A stretch of DNA of 64,000 bases from positions 992,001-1,056,000 of the forward strand of contig CM066287.1 of the NCBI GenBank assembly GCA_033816765.1, read 5' to 3'. The notes beneath the pieces are model-generated. The model had not been told where the DNA came from and made no database searches. It saw only the letters and a list, made by a program, of their open reading frames with translations. A program made the translations under genes and the position numbers. This document shows, one piece after another, positions 11,516 to 20,679 of this stretch. Source of the stretch: Nothopassalora personata (Eukaryota; Ascomycota; Dothideomycetes; Mycosphaerellales; Mycosphaerellaceae). Every line of letters starts with the position of its first letter. The stretch's first letter is position 1.

Positions 11516-12254
11516 TGTTACGGGTGAACGACGTATATACTAAAGTTCTATAAAGTTTGTAATAAGTTCGATATAGAAGAAAGGGGAAGTTATACGCTGT
11601 CCGAAGAAAAGGTGTCGGAAAGCAATCCGAACGTATAGGCGTAGCCTATGCTAAGAAACAGGGGCCCGCCCCTTATACTACCCCCACCCCTTCCTCCTCC
11701 GCCGCCCCTAGTTATAGCTCCGCCCTAGAGCCTATTGTCCTAGGTGTTTTGTTAGGCTCGTAATAGGAAGTGCCCGAGCTTCTCTTCCTTATTGTCTAGC
11801 CCCGCCGACGCCGAGACGAAGTATTGTTACCTAGGTAAGTGTAAGGTTTACTATTGTCTACTAAGTAACAATAGCTATTGTTACATGTAAATAATAGGAG
11901 CCTAGAACATATCTTTAGGTTCTCGTTCTCTTTTTTTTCTTCTCTTTCTTTTTCTTATTACCTACCGTACGCGTAAGTCGCCCCTCCCCCTCCCCCTAGC
12001 TAAGCGTCTCTAGCCTTAGGGGTATATTCGCGTATCTTATGTCTACCGCTTAGGGAGACGACATTTTCCTTACGGGTTCCGATAGATACTAATAGCATGC
12101 CGTAAATAGAAACTACTACTACTACATCTCCTACTAATACTACTAAGTAAGTCCGAATAAATTCCTAAGGAGACCGAAACATTCTAACCGGAGCCTAGTA
12201 CAAAATGGCCTAACGCCGCATCTACTACGTCCCCTACGCCTCTACTAGCGTAGA
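11516..12254 (-). mobile_element. 3' fragment of a second gypsy-1 copy, inverted
   Basis: The reverse complement matches 7985-8720: the 3' internal region plus the LTR (LTR at 11516-11677, TGTTACGGGTG to CCTTATA). It is less mutated than the copy at 8559-8720. It is cut at 12254, where the 773-bp element begins; the rest of gypsy-1 is absent. Confidence 0.8.
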
Positions 12255-13022
12255 GTCGTCCTATAGAGAGCGCCTTCACGCGGCGGACGACGTAAGTATC
12301 TTCGTTACGACGAAGAGAAACTAAGACTCTCTCTCTCGAAAAATACAAGCCTACTCGACTCGAAACAAGAAAAGACAGGTCGGACGAACCGAACGAACGA
12401 GATACGCTCAAAATCTACAAACAAGAACTCCGGAACTGCGAGAAGGGAAAGCGACGTACATAGCGTACACGTCGCTCGAACAACGAAGGCGCTGTCTACC
12501 TGTCGTCCCGGCAAACCACGTAAACTGCCGGCTGGAACCAAGAGAGGCGTTTAGGGGCGCAAACCACGTATACTGCACGGCTGGAACCAAGAGAGGCCGA
12601 GGGGGGGACGACAGCGAGGCCACTGCGACCGAGGAGCTACACTCGAGACCGGAGAACGCGACTGGATTGAAACAGAGGCAACGGGTGTTTCTTGGGATTT
12701 TGCTCGGTGCGTACGGGTACGGCCGGCTTGGCTTTTTAAAACAAGAACGAGACACGGGCGCAAAACTTGTCTCGCCCGGGGCAAGGCGACAAACCGCAAT
12801 TCTCGACAAGACACGACTACCGGGTACGCGCGTACTACGCCGCAATATATTCGATTTACGGTTCGAATAGCGAGCGTTGCTCGCATCTTTTAAGGAGTTT
12901 TTACGTCCGGGGTACGACGGGGCTTTTCTCCTTCTCTCAAATTTTGGTCTCGTTCTCGAGACCCGTGTTGCATAGTCTTTGACTCAAATAGCACGTTAAT
13001 GGAATAATCAATCAATCAATAA
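12255..13022 (+). mobile_element. 773-bp LINE-tailed non-autonomous element, copy 2
   Basis: Near-identical inverted copy of 9631-10403, starting at the same 5' base (GTCGTCC...), so both copies are probably full length. The 3' end carries the shared tail: hairpin GGTCTCG/CGAGACC (12946-12952 with 12957-12963), then CGTG...CACG enclosing AGTC/GACT, then AATCAATCAATCAAT. No TSD: the left flank is gypsy-1 and the right flank copia, so one side was rearranged after insertion. A GGTTCGAAT string near 12861 resembles a pol III B box, but no A box was found. Confidence 0.75.
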
Positions 13023-13829
13023 CCTAAAACATAAAGGGCTTCGTAATAAGACTCCCCTAACTAAGGTTAGTCTTAGGGAGAGTATATAATAGAAGATTTA
13101 TATCTACTATTTAGAGATATATCCCCCTAGCTCTAGGAACAATCTCCTATAGAGTATACCTAGCTCTAGGAACAATCTCCTATAGAGTATACCTAGCTCT
13201 AGGAACAATCTCCTATAGAGTATAAGCCTTAGACTTCTCCTTAGTCTAAAGAGCTACAACATAAAGATATAGCCCTAGCTGTATAAGAAGACCCTAATTA
13301 GGCTATAATACTATTCTACCCTACCCTATATATTAGTAAGAGGAAGAGAGATAGGACTTATAAGCCTATAAAGACTAAATAAGCTAAGGTCTATCCTAAG
13401 CTAATAAGGAGAAGTTTAAGACAGAATAGATCTAATTATAATTATAGCAAACTTAAGAAAGTATTTGCTATATTAGCTATAGATAATATAAAGAAAGGGA
13501 AGATTATAGATCCTACTACCCTAACTAAAGCATTAAACAGACCTAATAGAGCTAAATAGATTAAGGCAATTAGAAAGGAATTTAACTCCTTAGAAGACAT
13601 AGAATATATTATATAGATCCTATTATAGAAAGTCCCTAAGGGCAGGAAACTACTTATAGGAAAATAGGTCCTATACTATAAGTATCTTCCTAATAGGTCT
13701 ATTAAGAAGCGTAGAGCTAGATAGGTAGCTAAGGGATTTACCTAAAAGCAAGGTATAGACTATATTAAGACCTTTACTCTAACCCTAAGGCTACTAACAA
13801 GCAGAATTCTCCTAGCCCTATATATAGTT
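13023..13829 (+). pseudogene. Decayed copia pol piece (RT N-terminal part)
   Basis: Near 13610-13760 the frame, read through stops, shows the start of a copia reverse transcriptase (VPKGRKLLIGKWV..Y.KY, then ARxVAKGFT). It is interrupted by the solo LTR at 13835 and resumes at 14188. A short three-fold repeat of a roughly 40-bp unit (CTAGCTCTAGGAACAATCTCC) lies at about 13130-13220. Confidence 0.6.
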
Positions 13830-14187
13830 CTTAGTGTTAGGAACCGCTGTACGTTATCACAACTCGGGCTTGGATCTTTGCAGGGATGTCTCAATCAGTT
13901 ATGAAGGTAGTGGTTCCAAACAGTATATGGTGTATACTTAAAATGAGTTGAGCACGAGGCTCCTATCTACTCGTAAAGAAGCGTCGTCTATATAGTGCCA
14001 TGTCTTGGCGTGATCTGTCCTGCTCTGCCCTGAGCGAGTCTGATCAACTGATCAAGAGTGATCAGGACCGATCAGTCCTGATCGCTCTGTCACGTGACTC
14101 CCCAGGCATCCATGTCTGCAGCTTCGTCTGGTTTCCTGCTCCGTTGTCCAACCATTTGCACCGATAACACTGTTCCGTAACACTTAG
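13830..14187 (-). repeat. Solo LTR, element I family, inside decayed copia
   Basis: The LTR is 13835-14182 (348 bp) with TGTTAGGAAC/GTTCCGTAACA termini, flanked by the perfect TSD CTTAG (13830-13834, 14183-14187). The family core block is on the minus strand, including TATATAG at 13988-13994. It contains GATCA-rich inverted repeats around 14035-14090. Undecayed. Confidence 0.85.
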
Positions 14188-15441
14188 CTAGAAGAGGAGA
14201 CAGATTAATATTAAAATAGTATTTATAAACCCTAATATTAACAGACCTTTATATATTAAACTACTAGAAGGCGTAGAGCTTATTAAGAAAGACCTATCTA
14301 ATAAAGTCCTAGAAATTAAGAAGGGACTTTATAGACTAAAATAAGCTATAAACCTCTAGTACTATAATACTAAGGAAGCTCTAGAAGAATTAGGCCTAAA
14401 GAGACTCGATTCTAATATATATCTCTTTTAGGGGGAGAATCTTTTAGTTCTCCTATATATAGATAACTTTTAAATCTTTAGTAATACTAATTAGAAGATT
14501 AACAAGTTTATTGCTAGGCTAAAGAATAAGTACTCTATTGAAACATACATACTAACCTTTTCCTAGGCATATAACTAAAGAGTAAAAAGAATAGAGATCT
14601 CTATATCTTCTAAAAGCACTATACTTTAGAGAAACTTTAGAAATATAGCCTAGACTTAGCTAAAAGTATTAAGTATCCCCTTAACTACCTATATAAAGCT
14701 TATAAAGAGCAATATAATATATAGGATTATAATTTATTTAACATATTAATTAGGGAACTCTAGTACCTAGCTAACTAGACGAGGCTAGATATCTCCTATA
14801 CAATAAACTACTTAGCTAAATTCTTAGCTAATCCTTTAGTAGAGCATATTACTATAGCAAAGTATGTTTAGAGATACATTGCTAGAATAATTAATAAGTG
14901 CCTAATCTTTAGAAAGACACAATCCCTAAAGCTAGAGATCTATATAGACTCTAATTTCTCTAGAGATCTAATAGGTAGATTAACCTTAGGACTCCTAGTT
15001 AAAATAGCTAGAGGTCCTATAATCTAGAAGTCTAACCTATAGAAAGAGATAGTGCTATTAAGCACTAAAGCAGAGTATATAGCCTTAACTAAATGCTATA
15101 GGGAAGTAATATAGTTAAGAAATCTACTCTATAAAACCTAGAAAATAACTAATTATAAGGCTTAAGCCTTTAAGATCTTTGTAGATAACTAGTCTACTAT
15201 TAAGCTAGTTAGAGATTACACTAACTATAAAAGAACTAAATATATTAGGCTTAGGAACCACTTTTGTAGATAGGTTTATAAAGAAGGCTTAATTGTAGTT
15301 AAGTACATTCCTACTACATAGCAGCTTATAGATTAGCTTACAAAGCTAAAGTTACTAAACTATATTCTCTAAGGGAGGTTTCTAGGAGTTAACTACACTT
15401 TTTTTGTATATAGCAAGATCTTTATTTATTTACAAGTATTT
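14188..15441 (+). pseudogene. Decayed copia RT/RNase H piece and 3' end
   Basis: Continues the frame of 13023-13829. It shows relics of the copia LNxxI..PLYI.LLEG block, KGLYRLKQA..L near 14320-14360, an LLYIDNF relic of the YVDD box near 14450-14475, and RNase H to about 15340 ending in H.IPTT. A purine tract (AAGGGAGG) near 15372 precedes the presumed 3' LTR start, which gypsy A interrupts at 15442. Confidence 0.65.
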
Positions 15442-15634
15442 TGTCACAAGCAGGTGCAAGCACGTGGTCGGATAAGGTACAAGTCGAATAGATAGCTATC
15501 TAAGAGAGGCGCGGAGAGCGCGAGATACTTAAGGGAGCGCCAAGCCGATTAGTCAGCGGCTTAGTCAGCGGCGCGCTTGTGGTGCCCACGCACGTGCGCG
15601 CGGATCGAGGTGAATGGGCGCCGGTACGGTGACA
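15442..15634 (-). repeat. Gypsy A 3' LTR
   Basis: TG...CA bounded, 193 bp. The same LTR in RIP-mutated form is at 33447-33659. The pol frame ends inside it. Confidence 0.85.
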
Positions 15635-18600
15635 CTACCCCCCCCTCTGAGAGTGCGCTCCGGAGCACTCTGTCCTCTCCTATCCATCGTATCCATCATT
15701 GCCTTCGCGAACTTCTCGTCGTCTATCAACTCATCATCCGTCACAGTGTCGACTTCCTCGTCCTCCGCGTAACCATCTATGACGCTACGTAACGCAGGCA
15801 GACTTTCGCGGCGACACGGCGCAGCAGCCTCAGCTACTGTCCGGACGGTGTCTTTCTCGGTGTGTGTACCCAGCTCTTCACACAGGTACCCTGTGCCGTA
15901 GTGACTCGCGCCATCCAGGCGGCTACACACTGCGATCTGATGCGCATCAGCTTCACTGTCGTCATGACTCGCGCCAATCAGCAGATCCACTCCTGTTACT
16001 TGGTCTGTTTGTCGAGAAAGATCGTCATCGCGACGCGTATCGCTCTCTTTCTCACAAGTCCTGAGTCCAGGTCCCACCGGCATCAGAGCCATCGCTGCTG
16101 CATTGAGTGCTGAGTCACGCGCCAGTCGCATGCCCGTGGCATCCTCATTGGCAACCCAGTCTGCAGGAGGTTGAAAACCAGGTGGTCTGGTTGCTCGAGG
16201 ATGGTTATGGTGAAAGTCGGCGACAGAGGCGGCGGCTGTCTCAATGACCTGGCCCGCAGCTTCATAGGATGGTTCTAGGTATCCAACGTACTTCACCAAG
16301 TACTCATAATATGGCTCCTTCACACCACCTCTAGGTGTTCTTCCTCTCGGCCATCTCTTCTTGCAATCCAACACCTCCTCCACTTCCCAAAAGTCGGGCT
16401 CGGCTGGGTTGGTTTCGTGTTGTTCGTCGTCCACGATTCGTATCGGTGGAGGCGCAGGTTGTACTTGCCCTTCGACTGGAGGATGAACCGGTGCTAGAAG
16501 GTGTGAGTGGAAGCGGTTGTCAATATTCATAGTGGGCGGCAGTTCCACTTTATAGGTGTTCCCCGGCAGCACCTCCGTGATCACGTGCGGACCTGACCAC
16601 TTCACGTCCAACTTCCTAGACGGTCTCTCCATCTCCCAGTTCTCGGTGCTCACCCATACCTCGTTACCTTCGACGTATCGTGGTGCTGGTGTACGGTTTT
16701 GGTTTGCGTATTCGGCTTGGACGGCTTGGGCGAGGGCCATTTGCTGTCGTAGGAACTCCTGCATGTCATGCATCTTTCTTGCGAACCTGTCTGCTGACTC
16801 CGCGTCGAGTCGTTGCCTGTGTGGCATAAGTGGCATTGGGAGCTCGAGGTGGAGCTCGGAAAAGCGTGGGTTACGTCCTGTGTTGGCGTAGAACGGTGAT
16901 ACCCCTGTTGTAGCTGATACGGCGTTGTTAGCAGTAAACTCGGCCAACGGGGCCCAATCCGGCCAGTCATCCTGAGCGTAATTGACGAACATGCGGAGGT
17001 ACTGTTCCATCACCTTGTTCGTGTTCTCCGACTGGCCGTCCGTCTCCGGGTGATATGAAGATGAGAGCTTCTGGTTGATGCCTAGGAGGGCACAGATCCT
17101 TCGCCAAAAGGCCGATACCCATTGCGTGCCGCGATCTGAGACGATGGACTTGGGAAGCCCATGTCTGCTGAACACGTACTTCAAGAACACCAAGGCACAA
17201 TGTTCGGCGGTCATCGAGAGGACAGGAATGATGTGTCTTTCCTTGGTAAGGCGGCATGTGACCGTCATGATGTTCTCGTATGTTCGTCCATCCACCGCAC
17301 TCTTCCCCTCCGGCAGTTTGACGACGAAGTCGACAGCAATGTCTTCCCATGCGCCGAATGGTACAGGCAACGGCTTCAACAGTCCAGGGTACTGGATGTT
17401 GGTGCTCTTGTTCGTGTGGCAAGTGCGACAAGCTCGGACGTATTTCTTGACAAAACGAGCCATGCCTGGCCAAGTATAATTGCGAGCAACGAGTTCGTAA
17501 GTCTTTTCATCTCCCATGTGGCCCGCTGCGGCATGGTCATGGAAAGCTTGCACGATGCGAGTGCGCACCGGCACTTCTCCTTCATCAAGGGCATCTTCTG
17601 ACTCTGGTGGAACGAACAGGCTGTATCCGCCATAGATGTTCTTGATGTATATCATTCCCCCAACTGGCACTGCATGACGGTCGTCGATACGATGTTTTCG
17701 TAGCAGCGTGCATGGCTCATCGCGTTCCAGTTGTTGGACGGCCTCCTCTGCTTCTGGCTGCGCATACAATTCTCGGATGGCGGTGGTGAGCGGAGTCACG
17801 ACGTCGTTGGCGGAGGCGCTAAGGACTCTCGTGGAGGACAGATTCAGAACCCGGTCTGGCCCAAGCAATATCTGATGTTGTTGCTGATTGCGCGGATCAG
17901 TAAGATCGCCAGGCACAGGAAGGTCCTGTGAGCGCCGTGTGAGACTGTCCGGCTTCGTGCCTTGTACGCCTGGTCGGTACACTATCTTGAAGAAGAATTG
18001 GGACAGGAACTCGGCCCACCTAGCTTGCCTTCGGTTAAGCTGTTTCGTACTCATGAACCATTCAAGGTTCTTGTGATCAGAATACACGAGAGTAGGCTTG
18101 TCCTCTGCAGAGTCGGGGTCTGGCAGATTCTCGTAGTCGTCAGTGCCGTACTCGTTGACGGTTAGCTCCGGGCGCCATTCTTCGAAAGCTTGTACGATCG
18201 CCAAAAGCTCCTTGTCATAGATGTCGTAATTGCACTGTTGCGGATCCATCTTCTTGGACATGTATGCGATCGGATGAAGTACGCCATTCTCATCTCGTTG
18301 AGAAAGGACTGCTGCGGTCACGTAATCCGAGGCATCTGTTTCGAGAATCGTTTCTCTTCCTGGATAGAAGTGCTTCAGTGTAGGGGCGTCGATGAATGCC
18401 TGTTTCAGCGCGTCGAATGCTCGTTGGCACGACTCTGACCATTCCCATGGTACGTTCTTGCGCGTGAGTTTGGTCATGGGCAAACAGATCTTGCTAAAGT
18501 CTTTGATGAACCGCCGATAGAAGTTGGCAAACCCCGTGAACGACAAAATATCGGTAACGTTGGCGGGAGTAGGCCAGTTCTTCACGCATTCGATCTTGGC

Positions 18601-20679
18601 TGGATCCATTTTGATGCCTTCGTTCGTAATAATCACGCCAAGATATGTGGTCTCATGTCTGAAGAACTCGCACTTGTCGATGTCGAGCTGCAGTCCAGCA
18701 GCGTCGAGCTTTCTCAGAACCTTTAGCACATGTTGGACGTGCTCTTCCCTGGTTTTGCTGAATACAAGTGCATCATCCAGGTAGCATGATACGAAGTCAT
18801 CCAAGAACTCCCTCAGAGTGTCGTTAATGAAGGATTGGAATGTTCCTGGCGCATTGCATAATCCAAAGGGCATAACCACGCATTCGAACTGCCCATACCT
18901 AGTAGTGAATGCCGTTTTCCATTCATCCCCTGCTGCAATGCGGATACGGTTGAATGCTGCAATGACATCCAGCTTAGTGAACCATTGCGCGCCTGCAATG
19001 CGGTCTAGCGTTTCCTGAAAGAGAGGGATTGGGTACCTGCTCTTTGTGGTCAGCGCGTTCAGTGCACGATAGTCGACACAAACGCGGAGTCCTCCGCCTG
19101 GTTTCTTTACTATCAGAACAGGTGCTGCTGCTGGTGACACACTGCGCTGGATGAAGCCTTTTTCGAGCTGGTCATCGACCCATTTTTTAATGACCTCGTT
19201 TTCCCGAGCGGAGAAGGAGTATGGTCTTCGAAACGGAGGGGTTTGACCGTTCTTCAGTTTGATCTCGTGGTCCACACCTGGTCTCCTTGGTGGCACCTTG
19301 TCTGCCTCCTTGCGGCTGAACAGTCTGGCCATTTCTCGGAATTCAACCGGCAGCAAAGGGGTAGGATCTTGGTCTTTGTCTTTGCCGTTCATGAATCGCT
19401 GATAGTCGTCGGCTGACACGGCAGATGCATTGAGTTGTCGCTGGGTGTAATCACCCGGGGACTTCTCCAATCTGTCCATGTTCTCCTGAGTGTTGGAGTC
19501 CACCAACATCGCAGCCGTGCCTCCTCTTACGGGCTTAGCTCGCATGCCGAATGCCTTCAGCGCACAAGCTGAGAGGGGATCGCGAGCGACTTGTTTGTCA
19601 AGGTCTTCTTTCGGATCAAACATCCACATCATATGAATTTCACAGCCTTGCCTGCGACTCATTCGCCTAAGCGCCTCTGCCGTGATGGGTTTGATATCGA
19701 TCTCGGGTTCTTCTGGCATAGGCTTCGGCGCCTTCTTGGTGTGTCGAGCCGGACGCTTCAGAGTGTCAGGACCATCAGCAGGTAATGGCTTACGGGCGTG
19801 GTGTGATGCTTCCAGTTCTTCTTCAAGGTCTACTGCATGCCGCATGGCTGCCTTCGTGTTGTGTGTCTCCTGAACCACAGCTGGGACGGGTTCATCTTCA
19901 TCCTCTACGTAAGGTCGTACGTAGTTAGCGAAGTTGGATCTGGAGGGTTCGAGCACTGGCATTTCGGTCTGCAGGATGCACACCGGCGTGGTTCCTTTGT
20001 CGTTGATAGACTGCACGCATACGGGTTCAGTGCTCCTCAAGCAGTTGGCGCGGCAATAGGCTGAGAACAGAGTCATGGTTCCTGACGCATAGTGGAACAC
20101 AGGCTGATGCTCGTCGTGCCAGGGTCGGCCGAGGACTACATCATATTCCAGTGATGCGCAGTAACCAGACCTTGTCTCCACGTGGTCGCCGATCTGGATC
20201 TGTGCCGTTGTTCTGTGAGTGATTAGGTCACTAGCAGGTTGGCCGTCTGCTAACATCAGCCCCATGGGGTTGGGCAGTTGTATCATATCAAGGTTATTTC
20301 TGCGCGCAAAGTCGATGTCGAAGTACGTAGAGTTAGCACCATCATCATGAAAGGTTTGAGCAGGGATCTTTCCATTCACTGTGCATGGCATAACCAAATG
20401 AGAAGCTATCACTGGATTGTGTTCATCTACAGAGTGGTTTGCAGCCAGCAGGGAGTGTGCCGATATGCTCAAAACCTTGCCTCTCTCAGGAGGTCCTTGC
20501 TCATGTTCATGCTCTTGTACTCGTGACTCGTGCGGTCCACTGTGTGTTGCGCTCACAGAGTGGACTAGGCGTTTCCCGCGCCGCCGTTGTTGTTGGCATT
20601 GCCACCACCATTGCGACGGTTGTTGCTTGGGTTGTAACCTGGTGCGAAAGGACGGCGGGCAACATCGCGCAGTGGACAC
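15565..20679 (-). CDS. pol: Gypsy A Pol polyprotein (PR-RT-RNase H-IN-chromodomain)
   Basis: 1704-codon open frame in the -1 frame relative to gag, probably translated only by frameshifting at 20571-20577, so its first codons are not a true start. Retropepsin near residue 111 has D-D-G-A instead of D-S/T-G-A. RT about 480-690 has YLDD near 633. RNase H about 750-900. Integrase has an HHCC finger near 1055-1090, then the D, D and E of the core (VDFV, SDRGTQ, HPETDGQSEN). A chromodomain-like segment lies near 1430-1500. About 190 further residues, acidic and ending with a TMDRR string, run across the polypurine tract into the LTR, where the stop lies. All catalytic boxes other than the protease look intact. 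Confidence 0.9.
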   Translation of the reverse strand: MSTARCCPPSFRTRLQPKQQPSQWWWQCQQQRRRGKRLVHSVSATHSGPHESRVQEHEHEQGPPERGKVLSISAHSLLAANHSVDEHNPVIASHLVMPCTVNGKIPAQTFHDDGANSTYFDIDFARRNNLDMIQLPNPMGLMLADGQPASDLITHRTTAQIQIGDHVETRSGYCASLEYDVVLGRPWHDEHQPVFHYASGTMTLFSAYCRANCLRSTEPVCVQSINDKGTTPVCILQTEMPVLEPSRSNFANYVRPYVEDEDEPVPAVVQETHNTKAAMRHAVDLEEELEASHHARKPLPADGPDTLKRPARHTKKAPKPMPEEPEIDIKPITAEALRRMSRRQGCEIHMMWMFDPKEDLDKQVARDPLSACALKAFGMRAKPVRGGTAAMLVDSNTQENMDRLEKSPGDYTQRQLNASAVSADDYQRFMNGKDKDQDPTPLLPVEFREMARLFSRKEADKVPPRRPGVDHEIKLKNGQTPPFRRPYSFSARENEVIKKWVDDQLEKGFIQRSVSPAAAPVLIVKKPGGGLRVCVDYRALNALTTKSRYPIPLFQETLDRIAGAQWFTKLDVIAAFNRIRIAAGDEWKTAFTTRYGQFECVVMPFGLCNAPGTFQSFINDTLREFLDDFVSCYLDDALVFSKTREEHVQHVLKVLRKLDAAGLQLDIDKCEFFRHETTYLGVIITNEGIKMDPAKIECVKNWPTPANVTDILSFTGFANFYRRFIKDFSKICLPMTKLTRKNVPWEWSESCQRAFDALKQAFIDAPTLKHFYPGRETILETDASDYVTAAVLSQRDENGVLHPIAYMSKKMDPQQCNYDIYDKELLAIVQAFEEWRPELTVNEYGTDDYENLPDPDSAEDKPTLVYSDHKNLEWFMSTKQLNRRQARWAEFLSQFFFKIVYRPGVQGTKPDSLTRRSQDLPVPGDLTDPRNQQQHQILLGPDRVLNLSSTRVLSASANDVVTPLTTAIRELYAQPEAEEAVQQLERDEPCTLLRKHRIDDRHAVPVGGMIYIKNIYGGYSLFVPPESEDALDEGEVPVRTRIVQAFHDHAAAGHMGDEKTYELVARNYTWPGMARFVKKYVRACRTCHTNKSTNIQYPGLLKPLPVPFGAWEDIAVDFVVKLPEGKSAVDGRTYENIMTVTCRLTKERHIIPVLSMTAEHCALVFLKYVFSRHGLPKSIVSDRGTQWVSAFWRRICALLGINQKLSSSYHPETDGQSENTNKVMEQYLRMFVNYAQDDWPDWAPLAEFTANNAVSATTGVSPFYANTGRNPRFSELHLELPMPLMPHRQRLDAESADRFARKMHDMQEFLRQQMALAQAVQAEYANQNRTPAPRYVEGNEVWVSTENWEMERPSRKLDVKWSGPHVITEVLPGNTYKVELPPTMNIDNRFHSHLLAPVHPPVEGQVQPAPPPIRIVDDEQHETNPAEPDFWEVEEVLDCKKRWPRGRTPRGGVKEPYYEYLVKYVGYLEPSYEAAGQVIETAAASVADFHHNHPRATRPPGFQPPADWVANEDATGMRLARDSALNAAAMALMPVGPGLRTCEKESDTRRDDDLSRQTDQVTGVDLLIGASHDDSEADAHQIAVCSRLDGASHYGTGYLCEELGTHTEKDTVRTVAEAAAPCRRESLPALRSVIDGYAEDEEVDTVTDDELIDDEKFAKAMMDTMDRRGQSAPERTLRGGGSVTVPAPIHLDPRARAWAPQARR
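20535..20577 (-). promoter_or_regulatory. -1 ribosomal frameshift signal of gypsy A
   Basis: Minus-strand heptamer G-GGA-AAC at 20577-20571, with GGA and AAC being gag codons just before the gag stop (TAG, 20567-20565). A 5-nt spacer is followed by a 12-bp stem with one mismatch (20565-20554 with 20546-20535, GTCCACTCTGTG against CACACAGTGGAC) and a 7-nt loop. Slipping back one base gives GGG AAA CGC and enters the pol frame directly. The layout matches the canonical X-XXY-YYZ plus hairpin model. Confidence 0.85.

Noticed and set aside
15577..15792. Small plus-strand frames opposite gypsy A as host genes
   Set aside because: They lie opposite a continuous pol frame and have no domain. No host gene could be supported anywhere in the window.
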